Assembly (NCBI RefSeq): GCF_030269545.1 | Contig: NZ_BSTN01000016.1 | Span: 62,001 to 126,000, forward strand | Reading direction: 5' to 3' | Source: Actinomadura sp. NBRC 104425 | GTDB lineage: Bacteria > Actinomycetota > Actinomycetes > Streptosporangiales > Streptosporangiaceae | DNA length: 64,000 nucleotides | Shown here: one piece after another, positions 33,349 through 41,162 of the stretch | How positions within the stretch are numbered: the first letter of the stretch is position 1 | How the letters are laid out: every line of letters begins with the position of its first letter | The notes under the pieces: generated by a model | Told to the model about the DNA's origin: nothing | Seen by the model: only the letters and a program-made list of their open reading frames with translations | Database searches by the model: none | Translations under genes and position numbers: made by a program

Positions 33349-33933
33349 TTGCCGACTGCGACCATGCCTGCCAAGCACAGCCCCGCGGACGCGGCGCGCT
33401 ACGAACGCGACGTGCTGCCGCTGGTCGACCCCCTGTACGCCAGCGCCGTGCGCATGACGCGCAACAGCGCCGACGCCGAGGACCTGGTGCAGGAGACCCT
33501 CGCCAAGGCGTACGTGAACTTCCACCAGTTCCAGGAGGGCACCAACCTCAAGGCGTGGCTGCACCGCATCCTCACCAACAACTTCATCAACAACTACCGC
33601 AAGCGGCAGCGCGAGCCGCAGCGCGCCGGCTCCGAGGAGCTGGAGGAGTGGCAGATCTCCCAGGCCGCCACGCACTCGGCCGGGTTCCGCTCCGCCGAGT
33701 CCGAGGCGCTGGAGCGCATTCCGGACGGCGAGATCGTCGAGGCCCTGCGGGCGCTGCCCAAGGAGTTCCGTGACGCGGTCTACCTGGCCGACGTCGAGGG
33801 CTACGCCTACAAGGAGATCGCCGAGATGATGGGCACCCCCATCGGCACGGTGATGTCCCGGCTGCACCGGGGCCGCAAGCAGCTGCGCGAGGCCCTGGCC
33901 GGCCACCGCCGCGCCCACACGCTCGCGGCATGA
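33349..33933 (+). CDS. SigR/SigH-like ECF sigma factor
   Basis: A ~194-residue group IV sigma factor closest in appearance to SigR/SigH, the thiol-oxidative-stress regulators. Region 2 is DPLYASAVRMTRNSADAEDL with VQETLAKAYVNFHQFQEGTN; the following LKAWLHRILTNNFINNYRKR and region 4 DVEGYAYKEIAEMMGTPIGT are near-diagnostic. In Streptomyces and Mycobacterium the anti-sigma gene (rsrA/rshA) lies directly downstream; here a subtilisin-inhibitor gene does. Start choice: TTG at 33349 has GGGGAG; ATG at 33328 and 33364 are alternatives (SigR is known to have two start forms). A hairpin terminates the gene at 33976. Confidence 0.88.
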   Translation: MPTATMPAKHSPADAARYERDVLPLVDPLYASAVRMTRNSADAEDLVQETLAKAYVNFHQFQEGTNLKAWLHRILTNNFINNYRKRQREPQRAGSEELEEWQISQAATHSAGFRSAESEALERIPDGEIVEALRALPKEFRDAVYLADVEGYAYKEIAEMMGTPIGTVMSRLHRGRKQLREALAGHRRAHTLAA

Positions 33934-33975
33934 GCGGCGCCCCGCCGCCGGGCGGCGAGCCCCGCGCCATCTCAC

Positions 33976-34006
33976 GATCCCGTGGTCACCCGGTGACCGC
34001 GGGATC
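33976..34006. terminator. Hairpin after sigma-factor gene
   Basis: GATCCCGTGGTCACC pairs with GGTGACCGCGGGATC, with one U-G wobble, and GCCCGTTT follows. Lies 42 bp after the stop at 33933. This closes the unit and confirms that no anti-sigma gene follows in the same transcript. Confidence 0.7.
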
Positions 34007-34110
34007 GCCCGTTTGAGGGGCACCCTCCCGGGCGCTGCGTGGTCGCCTGACTACAGTTGGTCATGTCCGCTTGCGGACACGCGACCGACTCGACAACACC
34101 GGGAGATCCC

Positions 34111-34560
34111 ATGCCGCATCTCGTCGCCACCGCACTCGCCGGCGCCGCCCTGGCCGTGCTGCCCGTCCTGCCGGCCCATGCCGAGCAGGCGGCCGATTAT
34201 ACGACCGACACGACGACCGACACGACCACCGACACGACGACTGCCCGGCGCGGCGTCCGCGGCCAGCTGCGCCTGACCCTGACCTATCCGGGGCAGAGCA
34301 CCTCCGGCACCCGCACCGTCACCCTGCGCTGCGACCCGAACGGCGGCAGCCACCCGAGGGCGGCCAAGGCCTGCGCCGAACTCACCCGCCGCAGCGGCAG
34401 GCTGGACCGCGGGCCCGACGACGCCGTCTGCACCATGAACTACTCGCCCGTCATCGCCTCGGCCAAGGGCACCTGGGACGGACGGCCGGTCGACTTCCGC
34501 AAGGAGTACCCCAACGATTGCGTGCTGCGGTCGCAGACCGGCTCGGTCTTCGCCTTTTGA
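34111..34560 (+). CDS. Subtilisin inhibitor (SSI family)
   Basis: A 149-residue secreted inhibitor of subtilisin-like proteases. The signal peptide MPHLVATALAGAALAVLPVL ends near AHA-E. A Thr/Asp repeat (TTDT units from a 12-bp DNA repeat) precedes the domain LRLTLTYPG...TVTLRCDPNGGSHP, CAEL, CTMNYSPV, GTWDGRPV and the ending TGSVFAF, all typical of Streptomyces subtilisin inhibitors with two disulfides. By alignment with SSI, the P1 residue is the Met in CTMNY. ATG at 34111 follows GGGAG. Such inhibitors control extracellular proteases during mycelial development. Confidence 0.92.
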   Translation: MPHLVATALAGAALAVLPVLPAHAEQAADYTTDTTTDTTTDTTTARRGVRGQLRLTLTYPGQSTSGTRTVTLRCDPNGGSHPRAAKACAELTRRSGRLDRGPDDAVCTMNYSPVIASAKGTWDGRPVDFRKEYPNDCVLRSQTGSVFAF

Positions 34561-34790
34561 GCGCCGCTTCCCGAGCGCCGTTCTCCGGGCCCGCGCCCGG
34601 CACGGCCGGTCAGCGCGCGGCGCGGCGCGTCCGCGACAACCGGACGGCCGCGCCGCGCATACGGCCGCACCCCTCGGGTAATGCGCCGAGACAGGCCCCC
34701 ACCGGACGTCCCGTATCTCTTGAGCGACCATCGGCGACCGGGTCCCGTGCGGGGTGTGAATCGGCCGTTCGACCGGATAACGTCGGGGTT

Positions 34791-35537
34791 GTGCCGCCAG
34801 CCGAGCCCGTCCTCACCGACCGGCTCGCCTTCGAGATAGCCCGGCTGGGCGTCGTCGGCGAGTCGTCCGACGTGGGCACGCTGCACCGGGTGACCGAACT
34901 GGCGTGCCGCACGGTGCCGGGGTGCGCGGGCGCGTCCGGCGTCCGCTGGAGCATCCCCCAGTCCCCGGGCGACCGGCCCGAGCCGCTGGCGTCCGCTGCC
35001 AGCCACCCCGATCTGGCCGACATCGTCGACCGGCAGCTCGCCCGCGGCCACGGCCCCATGCACGAGGTCGTGGACACCCGGCGGCCCGTCACGTCCGACG
35101 AGGTGCTGGCCGAGACCCGGTGGCCGGAGACCACGGCGGACATGCTGCGCCGCGGCATCCGCTGCTTCATCACCACGCCGCACGTCAAGGAGCCCGTGCT
35201 GGTCACGCTCAGCCTGTACGGGGTGCGGCCGCGCGCTCTGTCCTCGGGCGGCCCCGGCGGGCGGGGGCAGCACGCGCTGGCCGCGCTGCTGGTGGCACAG
35301 GGCAGCGCCGCCCTCTCCAACAGCCTGCAATACGAACAGGTGCACCGCACCGCCGTGCAACTCCAGGAGGCGGTCGAGTCCCGTGCGATCGTCGACCAGG
35401 CGAAAGGCATCCTCATGCACGCGCTGGGCTGCGACGCCGACCAGGCGTTCGCCGAGCTGCGCCGCATCTCCCAGACCCGGCACGTCAAACTGACCGCGCT
35501 GGCCCAGCGGATCGTGGGTGACCAGGGTCTTCTGTAA
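34791..35537 (+). CDS. GAF-ANTAR RNA-binding antiterminator
   Basis: A 248-residue protein with an N-terminal GAF-like sensor (about 10-165) and a C-terminal ANTAR domain (about 185-245), seen in RAIVDQAKGILMHALGCDAD and AFAELRRISQTRHVKLTALA. ANTAR proteins bind paired hairpins in nascent RNA and prevent termination. In actinobacteria GAF-ANTAR proteins without a phosphoreceiver domain are common. GTG at 34791; upstream site weak (CGGGG). A motif upstream (34713-34724) recurs before the gene at 37776. Confidence 0.88.
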   Translation: MPPAEPVLTDRLAFEIARLGVVGESSDVGTLHRVTELACRTVPGCAGASGVRWSIPQSPGDRPEPLASAASHPDLADIVDRQLARGHGPMHEVVDTRRPVTSDEVLAETRWPETTADMLRRGIRCFITTPHVKEPVLVTLSLYGVRPRALSSGGPGGRGQHALAALLVAQGSAALSNSLQYEQVHRTAVQLQEAVESRAIVDQAKGILMHALGCDADQAFAELRRISQTRHVKLTALAQRIVGDQGLL

Positions 35538-35672
35538 ATCGTCCGGTGGGCCGCGGGCCGGTGGGGAGCATAGGCTGCTTCGCACGGAGGCCGTAACAGA
35601 ACGGGTTCGCCGCCCGGCCGCCGGGTGTTCGGCCCGTTTCCGTCATGCCGCCGCAAAAGACCAGGAGTGCCC

Positions 35673-37697
35673 ATGCCCGACCAGCTCGAACCGGAGAGCC
35701 TGACGCGCGAAATCAGCGATCTTGAGGCGCGGATCGCCGAGCTCCGCCAGGCCGCCGGCATGCGCGAGGCCGACCCCCGGGCCACCCTCGACGCCGCCCT
35801 GGTGGAGCTGGACCTGGCACTGACCGCCCTGCACACCCTGAACGCCGACCAGGGCGCGGCGGCCGGCCGTGCCTCGGCCGCCGCCGAGAATGAGCGGCGG
35901 GTGCTGCGGACGGTGTTCCAGGACGCGCCCGTCCCGCTGTTCCTGCTGGACCGCGGGGCGGGCGTACGCCGCGTCAACCGGCAGGCGGCGGCGCTGCTGG
36001 GCACCTCCCCCGGCTACGTGTCGGGCAAGCCGTTCACCGCCTTTTGCGATCTACCCTCCCGGGCCGCGCTGCGGTCCCAGCTCGCCGCGGTGGTGCGCAC
36101 CGGGCGGCGGCGCCGCGCGCAGGTGCGGTTCCTGGGCGGCGCCGGCCCGGTGGACGCGGTGGTGACGCTCGTCAGGGTGTGGATCCGCGGCGAACCGGAC
36201 CCGATGGTGGTCGCGGCCGCCTCCCCGGCCGACGGCGCGGCGCCGGAGCAGGAGCTGGAGCAGGAGCGGCGCGCCCGGCGGCGCGTCCCCGGCGCGGCCG
36301 CCCCGGCGCCATCGCAACCGGCCCTGCCGCAACACATGCCGCAACCGGAGGCGGCGCCCGGCGGCGACGAGGCCGTGGCCACGATCGTGCACCGGATGGA
36401 CGTGCTGGCGAGCGCCAGTGAACTGCTGCTCCAGGAGCCGGTCTTCAACGAGACGGTCGCGGTGCGGCGGTGCGCCCGGCTGCTGGCCGCCGAGCTGGCC
36501 GACTGGGTGATCGTCGATCTGGTGCCCGACACACCCGGGCAGCCCGGCGCGGCCGCGGCCGAGGACCCGGGCGCCCGCGCCGCGGAAGGGTCCGAGCTGC
36601 GCCGCCAGGTCGTGCTGGGGCCGCAGGACGAGGCGTCCGCCGAGGCCGCCCGCCTGATCGAGGAGCTGGCCCCCGCCGCCGACACCCTGCCCTGCACCGT
36701 CCACACCAGCCGCAACAGCGCCCTGCACCCCCACGTGGAGGAGCTGGGCATGCTGGGGATCTGCGCGGACGGCCAGCCGGTCTGCGTCAAGATCGGCGCC
36801 GGTTCGGTGCTGTGCGTGCCGGTGGAGGACGGCGAACGCTGTTTGGGCACGATCACGCTGGCGGTCAGCGGCGAGCACGGCCCGTTCGACCTGCTCGACC
36901 TGTCGGTGGTGCAGCGCCTGGGCCGCTATGTGGCGCTGGTGATCCGCGCGGCCCGGCTGTACCGGCGCCGCGCGCAGGTCGCCGACTCGCTGCAGACCAG
37001 CCTGCTGCCCAAGCGGCTGCCCTCCATCCCGGGGCTGGTGCTGGCCGGGCGCTACATCGGCGCCACCGACGGTGTCGAGGTCGGCGGCGACTTCTACGAC
37101 GTGTTCCCCACCCCGGACGGCTGGGGCCTGGTCCTCGGGGACGTGTGCGGCAAGGGCGAGGACGCCGCGGCGGTGACCGCGACCGCGCGGCACGGCGTCC
37201 GGCTGCTGTCGCGCCGCAAGGCCGGCCCCGCCGAGGTGCTGTCCGAGGTCAACGAGGTGCTGCTGGACGAGGACCGGTTCGTCACCGCCGTGCTGGCCAC
37301 GCTGGTGCAGGGCAGCGAGCGGGTCACGGTGTCGCTGGGCTCGGCGGGGCACCCGCCCGCGATCGTGGTGCGGGCCGACGGGGTGATCCGCACGGTCACC
37401 GGCGGAGGCGTGCCGCTCGGGCTGTTCGACGACTTCGACGCCGGGTGCGACACCGTCGCCCTCGGTGCCGGCGACACCCTGTTCCTGCATTCCGACGGGG
37501 TGCTGGACGCCTGCGACATCAGGCGGCGGCAGTTCGGGATCGACCGGCTGATGGACGTGCTGGCCGCGAACGCCGCCGCCCCGCTGGAGGACATGCTCGG
37601 CACCGTGGAGAGCGAGCTGCTGGACTTCTGCGACGGCGATCTGCGCGACGACGTGTCCATGCTGGCCGTCCGCGTGCTGCCGCCCAGCCTCAACTGA
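35673..37697 (+). CDS. PAS-GAF-PP2C (SpoIIE/RsbU-type) phosphatase
   Basis: A 674-residue signalling phosphatase. A coiled coil (about 5-75) leads to a PAS domain (about 80-185; FQDAPVPLFLLDRGAGVRRV), a Pro/Gln-rich linker, a GAF domain (about 245-430) and a PP2C phosphatase (about 445-670; VGGDFYDVF near 469, GDVCGKGEDAAAVTA, C-terminal LRDDVSMLAVRV). It is an RsbU-like phosphatase expected to dephosphorylate STAS antagonists. Unlike the 30.2-kb protein it has no ATPase module. ATG at 35673 with AGGAG. Downstream of the ANTAR gene on the same strand. Confidence 0.9.
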   Translation: MPDQLEPESLTREISDLEARIAELRQAAGMREADPRATLDAALVELDLALTALHTLNADQGAAAGRASAAAENERRVLRTVFQDAPVPLFLLDRGAGVRRVNRQAAALLGTSPGYVSGKPFTAFCDLPSRAALRSQLAAVVRTGRRRRAQVRFLGGAGPVDAVVTLVRVWIRGEPDPMVVAAASPADGAAPEQELEQERRARRRVPGAAAPAPSQPALPQHMPQPEAAPGGDEAVATIVHRMDVLASASELLLQEPVFNETVAVRRCARLLAAELADWVIVDLVPDTPGQPGAAAAEDPGARAAEGSELRRQVVLGPQDEASAEAARLIEELAPAADTLPCTVHTSRNSALHPHVEELGMLGICADGQPVCVKIGAGSVLCVPVEDGERCLGTITLAVSGEHGPFDLLDLSVVQRLGRYVALVIRAARLYRRRAQVADSLQTSLLPKRLPSIPGLVLAGRYIGATDGVEVGGDFYDVFPTPDGWGLVLGDVCGKGEDAAAVTATARHGVRLLSRRKAGPAEVLSEVNEVLLDEDRFVTAVLATLVQGSERVTVSLGSAGHPPAIVVRADGVIRTVTGGGVPLGLFDDFDAGCDTVALGAGDTLFLHSDGVLDACDIRRRQFGIDRLMDVLAANAAAPLEDMLGTVESELLDFCDGDLRDDVSMLAVRVLPPSLN

Positions 37698-37775
37698 CGC
37701 CCCGCCACCCCCGTATGACCTGCTTCAACCGGGATGTATCGCTTGAGTGTCCAATGACCGGGTAATTGGGCGTTC

Positions 37776-38384
37776 ATGGGACGCATCCCTTTTGCTCCAC
37801 CCGCCGAGCGGCCCCGCAACGAGACCGAGCACGAGCGTCTCGACCGGCAGCTGATGGAGCTGCTGCAGGGCTACCGCGTCGCGGTCACCGGCGTGCAGGT
37901 GCTGTTCGCGTTCCTGCTCACCGTGCCGTTCGCGGTCGGCTTCCGCGAGGTGGACGGGACCGGCCGCGTCCTGTACTACGTGGCGCTGTTCGGGGCCGCG
38001 CTGGCGTCGATCTGCTTCATCGCCCCGGTCACCCAGCACCGGATCCTGTTCCGGCTGGGCCAAAAGCCACTGCTGATCCGGCGTGCCAACCGGTTCGGGA
38101 TCTGCGGCGCGCTCGCCCTGGCGCTGTCGATCACGGCCGCCACCACACTGATCGTGGAGACGCTGCTGCCGGACGCGGCGGCGGTCGTCACGGCGGCGAC
38201 CGTCGCCGTGCTGTGCGGGTGGGCGTGGTTCGTCCAGCCGCTGCTGTCGCGCCGCGCCGCGCTCGCCGCCCGCGCCGCCCGCGGCACCGGTGAGGATCAC
38301 GCGGACCCCGGTGAAGGCCCCGACGGCGAGGTCACGGGCGGCGCCGTCCCCCGCGGGACGGCGCCGGACCGCGACGACCGGTGA
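37776..38384 (+). CDS. DUF6328 family membrane protein
   Basis: A 202-residue integral membrane protein. A hydrophilic start with ETEHERLDRQLMELLQGYRV is followed by four membrane spans (AVTGVQVLFAFLLTVPFAVG, VLYYVALFGAALASICFIA, FGICGALALALSITAATTLI, AAAVVTAATVAVLCGWAWFV) and a charged tail. The E-x-LNELLQELRV-like opening and the four-span layout match what is annotated as DUF6328 in actinomycetes; function unknown. ATG at 37776; upstream lies GTATCGCTTGAG (37736-37747) and GGGTAATT, a possible alternative-sigma promoter. Confidence 0.7.
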   Translation: MGRIPFAPPAERPRNETEHERLDRQLMELLQGYRVAVTGVQVLFAFLLTVPFAVGFREVDGTGRVLYYVALFGAALASICFIAPVTQHRILFRLGQKPLLIRRANRFGICGALALALSITAATTLIVETLLPDAAAVVTAATVAVLCGWAWFVQPLLSRRAALAARAARGTGEDHADPGEGPDGEVTGGAVPRGTAPDRDDR

Positions 38385-38423
38385 GCCCGCCGCGGACGGC
38401 TCGGTGCGCGATCAGGTGCGCGA

Positions 38424-39872
38424 TCAGTACGACTTGCCGAACAGGATGCGCTTGCCGTACGCCGACGGACGCCCGCACTTGACGCACACGCCGTGCTCCT
38501 CGGGCGCCTGCTCGGGGATGACCCGGGGGGTGGCGGCGGTGTCGGCCTTGATGTCGTCCTCGCACTCGCCGCGGCCGCAGTGGAACGCGTTGGCCCAGCC
38601 GCCGGCGACCTGGGCGGTGAAGTCGTCCCAGGAGTCGACGGCGGCGGTGTGCTCGTCGCGGAACGCCTCGGCGCGGGCCAGCAGGAACGCCTGGAAGTCG
38701 GCGAGCACCCCGGGCAGCAGCTCGGGCACCTTCTCCAGCGGGATCTGCTCCTTGCCCTGGCCCTCGACGGTCGGCAGCCGCCGCACGACGGTGGCGACGC
38801 CGTTGTCCAGGTCGCGGGTGCCGAGCTCGATGCGGACCGGGACGCCGCGCATCTCCCACTCGTTGAACTTGTACCCGGGGGTGAGCTGGGGGCGGTTGTC
38901 GTCCACGTGGACGCGGATGCCCATCGCCTTGATCGCCGCGCCCAGGCGGCGGGCCTCGGCGGCGGTGCGCTCGCCCTGCTCCTTGCGCCCGATCGGGACG
39001 ACCACCACCTGGTAGGGCGCCAGCCGGGGCGGCAGCACCAGGCCCTTGTCGTCGCCGTGCGTCATGATGACGCCGCCGATCATGCGGGTGCTCATGCCCC
39101 AGGACGTGGTGTGGGCCAGCTTGAGCTGCCCGTCCTCGTCCTGGTACTGGATCTCGAACGCCTTGGCGAAGTTGGTGCCCAGGTAGTGGGACGTGCCGGC
39201 CTGCAGGGCCCGGCCGTCGCGCATCATGCCCTCGATGGTGTAGGTGCGCACGGCGCCCGCGAAACGCTCGCCGGGGGTCTTCTCCCCCGCCACCACCGGC
39301 ATGGCGGCCAGCTCGCGGGCCACGCCCGCGTAGGCGTCCAGGGCCCACTTGGTCTCGCGCATCGCGTCTTCCTCGTCGACGTGCGCGGTGTGGCCCTCCT
39401 GCCACAGGAACTCGGTGGTGCGCAGGAACATCCGGGGCCGCATCTCCCAGCGGACCACGTTGGCCCACTGGTTGAGCAGCAGCGGCAGGTCGCGGTGCGA
39501 CTCGATCCACTTGGCCATGTACTCGCCGATGACCGTCTCGGAGGTGGGCCGCACCACCAGCGGCTCCTCCAGGTCCTTGCCGCCCGCGTGCGTCACCACG
39601 GCCAGCTCGGGCGAGAAGCCCTCGACATGCTCGGCCTCCCGCTTGAGGTAGGACTCCGGGATGAACAGCGGGAAGACGGCGTTGTCGTGCCCGGCGTCCT
39701 TGATGCGCCGGTCCAGGTCCGCCTGGAGCAGCTCCCAGACCCGGTACCCGTACGGCCGGATGACCATCGTCCCCCGCACCGGCCCACGGTCGACGAGCTG
39801 GGCCTTGATGACCAGCTCGTTGTACCAGGCGGAGAAATCTTCGCTCTGCGGCGTCACACCTTCACGACTCAC
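38424..39872 (-). CDS. proS: Prolyl-tRNA synthetase, ProS type 3 (eukaryote/archaeal-like)
   Basis: About 482 residues. A class II synthetase charging tRNA-Pro. Motif 2 region WEMRPRMFLRTTEFLWQEGH and motif 3 region, with ALQAGTSHYLGTNFAKAFEI and TTSWGMSTRMIGGVIMTHGD, are intact. There is no bacterial editing insertion, and the C-terminal zinc-binding-like segment CGRGECEDD...CVKCGRPSAYGKRILFGKSY identifies the shorter type 3 form. The GTG at 39872 (VSREGVTPQSEDFSAWYNEL) is the likeliest start, although another in-frame start at 39914 exists. The 168 bp between it and locus B hold nothing I recognise. Confidence 0.93.
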   Translation of the reverse strand: MSREGVTPQSEDFSAWYNELVIKAQLVDRGPVRGTMVIRPYGYRVWELLQADLDRRIKDAGHDNAVFPLFIPESYLKREAEHVEGFSPELAVVTHAGGKDLEEPLVVRPTSETVIGEYMAKWIESHRDLPLLLNQWANVVRWEMRPRMFLRTTEFLWQEGHTAHVDEEDAMRETKWALDAYAGVARELAAMPVVAGEKTPGERFAGAVRTYTIEGMMRDGRALQAGTSHYLGTNFAKAFEIQYQDEDGQLKLAHTTSWGMSTRMIGGVIMTHGDDKGLVLPPRLAPYQVVVVPIGRKEQGERTAAEARRLGAAIKAMGIRVHVDDNRPQLTPGYKFNEWEMRGVPVRIELGTRDLDNGVATVVRRLPTVEGQGKEQIPLEKVPELLPGVLADFQAFLLARAEAFRDEHTAAVDSWDDFTAQVAGGWANAFHCGRGECEDDIKADTAATPRVIPEQAPEEHGVCVKCGRPSAYGKRILFGKSY

Positions 39873-40040
39873 GCTGACGAGGGTACTAACAGACGCCCCC
39901 CGCCCAGCACACATTCCCTCCCCTAGTCAACCCTCCCACCCCCGCCTCAGCCCTACGCGTGGGCGCCCCCGGCGATCTCGCGCGGACCACCGGAGGATTG
40001 CCACGTCCCCGCCACGCCCCCGCCCCTCAACAGAACACAC

Positions 40041-40166
40041 CTAGAACATCGCCCGATGCCTGCCGACGTACCGAGGCCGCCGCCGGTCGACGGCAAATGC
40101 GGCAACGGTCCCCGCCAGCAGCGCGGCCGTGATCACGAGCATCGCGACCACGGCGAACGCGACCAT
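40041..40166 (-). CDS. 41-aa single-pass membrane protein with YVGRHRA tail (locus B)
   Basis: MVAFAVVAMLVITAALLAGT and the next residues form one membrane span, followed by the basic tail DRRRPRYVGRHRAMF. This is the homologue of the 43-aa protein at 6877-7008: same length, topology, terminal YVGRHRA plus two residues, and same TGATG overlap with the gene before it. Conservation of position and of the tail rather than of the whole sequence suggests that the tail is the functional contact, for instance with an RNA, DNA or protein partner at the membrane. Function unknown. Confidence 0.75.
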   Translation of the reverse strand: MVAFAVVAMLVITAALLAGTVAAFAVDRRRPRYVGRHRAMF

Positions 40167-40438
40167 CAGGCACCACCCCCCGCGAGGTACTGCCGCCGCC
40201 TCCGCGCTCCCTCGCCGTCCCCCGCCCACAACGGGTACTCGGCCCACAGCCTGTCCTGCCGGACCGTTTCGGCGATGCACGCCCATTCGGTCGGACCGAA
40301 CACAGCGGGCTCGATCCCCGCCGCGTGTTCGCGGGCCGGAACCTGAACCCTCAGCCTCGCGACCAAGTACTTTCCGTCCGCGTCGAACGTCGGCCCGTCC
40401 CACCGCCGAGACACGCGCGCCGTAGCCTTGTCGTCCAT
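40166..40438 (-). CDS. Unrecognised 90-aa protein, first gene of locus B operon
   Basis: Soluble, mildly basic 90-residue protein: MDDKATARVSRRWDGPTFDA, then a strand-like YLVARLRVQVP, GPTEWACIAETVRQDRLW and an Arg-rich C-terminus. I do not recognise it. A truncated relative sharing VSRRW and the YDAAGNF-like segment is encoded at 40827-40994. ATG at 40438, with GAGGGAG presented in the loop and 3' arm of the second leader hairpin. Stop and next start overlap as TGATG. It is not visibly related to the 113-aa protein in the equivalent slot of locus A. Confidence 0.65.
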   Translation of the reverse strand: MDDKATARVSRRWDGPTFDADGKYLVARLRVQVPAREHAAGIEPAVFGPTEWACIAETVRQDRLWAEYPLWAGDGEGARRRRQYLAGGGA

Positions 40439-40445
40439 CGGAGAT

Positions 40446-40504
40446 CGACTCCCTCGCAGTCGGTGTCCGTAGGCCCGTCCGGCGGTGCGCACGCCGGACG
40501 GGCC
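40446..40504 (-). promoter_or_regulatory. Structured 5' leader of locus B operon
   Basis: Hairpin 1 is a perfect 12-bp stem, GGCCCGTCCGGC (40472-40483) with its complement at 40493-40504 and a 9-nt loop. Hairpin 2 pairs CGACT with AGTCG (40446-40462) around GCGAGGG, which includes the Shine-Dalgarno. Compared with the leader at 6469-6528, both arms of each stem have changed together, and the linker keeps a TAnGGA core. This covariation is the main argument for a functional RNA. Confidence 0.55.
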
Positions 40505-40603
40505 GCATCTATGGCCTAACACCACAAGTGTCCCCTTGTGTCTTTAGCTGTCCCTAATGGTCCTCTGTCATGGCATGTTTTGGTCCGCCTTAATCTGTCG
40601 TTC

Positions 40604-40852
40604 GTGGGAGAGATCGACCTTGACGGGCCCGAGCCGCTGTTCCAGCAGGTGGCGGACGTCCTACGGGCGCGCATCGCGGCCGGGACGTACCCGGTCGGGC
40701 GACGCATCCCGAGCGTGCGGGACATCGCGGACGAATTCCGCGTGTCACAGACGACGGCAGAAGCGGCCGTCCGGATCCTGCGCCGGGAAGGACTCACCCG
40801 CGCAACACGCGGCCGGGGCACATTCGTCATCGCCGTCCCGCCCACCGACTGA
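40604..40852 (+). CDS. Small GntR-only winged-helix regulator (unit B1)
   Basis: An 82-residue GntR DNA-binding domain without effector domain: GEIDLDGPEPLFQQVADVLR, IADEFRVSQTTAEAAVRILR and the wing RGRGTFVI. GTG at 40604 has no ribosome-binding site; TAATCT lies seven nucleotides upstream, the TANNNT position of a leaderless transcript. It is divergent from the 40041-40438 operon over 165 bp. Probable repressor of that operon. Its 3' end overlaps the truncated gene on the other strand by 26 bp. Confidence 0.85.
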   Translation: MGEIDLDGPEPLFQQVADVLRARIAAGTYPVGRRIPSVRDIADEFRVSQTTAEAAVRILRREGLTRATRGRGTFVIAVPPTD

Positions 40853-40994
40853 CAGCCGGGCCGTGAAGACCCCCACCGCCAGGTGAGACGACGGGGGCCG
40901 GTTCCCGCGAGAAGTTTCCCGCCGCGTCGTATCTGGGTTCGGTCCACCGCCGCGATACGGCGTTTGTCGCGGTCCCAGTACGCTCTTCTGCCAT
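40827..40994 (-). pseudogene. Truncated relative of the 90-aa locus B protein (unit B2)
   Basis: From the ATG at 40994 the frame begins MAEERTGTATNAVSRRWTEP and RYDAAGNF, matching the N-terminus of the 40166-40438 product (ATARVSRRWDGPTFDADGKY). After about 28 codons homology stops and the frame runs through Pro/Gly/Arg sequence into the opposite GntR gene. It keeps its own leader and ribosome-binding site (CGGAGG). The small membrane gene expected next is absent. I read it as the remnant of a second operon copy whose 3' part was deleted. Confidence 0.6.
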
Positions 40995-40999
40995 GGGCT

Positions 41000-41059
41000 G
41001 ACCTCCGTGCAGGTCGGTCCTAGGCTCGTTCGGACGTCGCGAGCGCCGGGCGGGCCGCT
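41000..41059 (-). promoter_or_regulatory. Leader remnant of unit B2
   Basis: On the minus strand AGCGGCCCGCCCGG is identical to the locus A leader, and GACCTGC...GGAGGTC (41000-41015) repeats the Shine-Dalgarno hairpin GACCT/AGGTC almost exactly. The 3' arm of hairpin 1 has decayed, leaving a weaker GGCTCG/CGAGC pairing. This agrees with loss of function after the operon was truncated. Confidence 0.5.
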
Positions 41060-41162
41060 TCGTGTTCGGACCCCCAGCCTCCGAAGTTGTTCAGCCCGGT
41101 CCAGCGAAGTACAGCGGTCCGGTTATGTCTAGCTATCACCTCAGGTCACTAGCGTTGTACAG

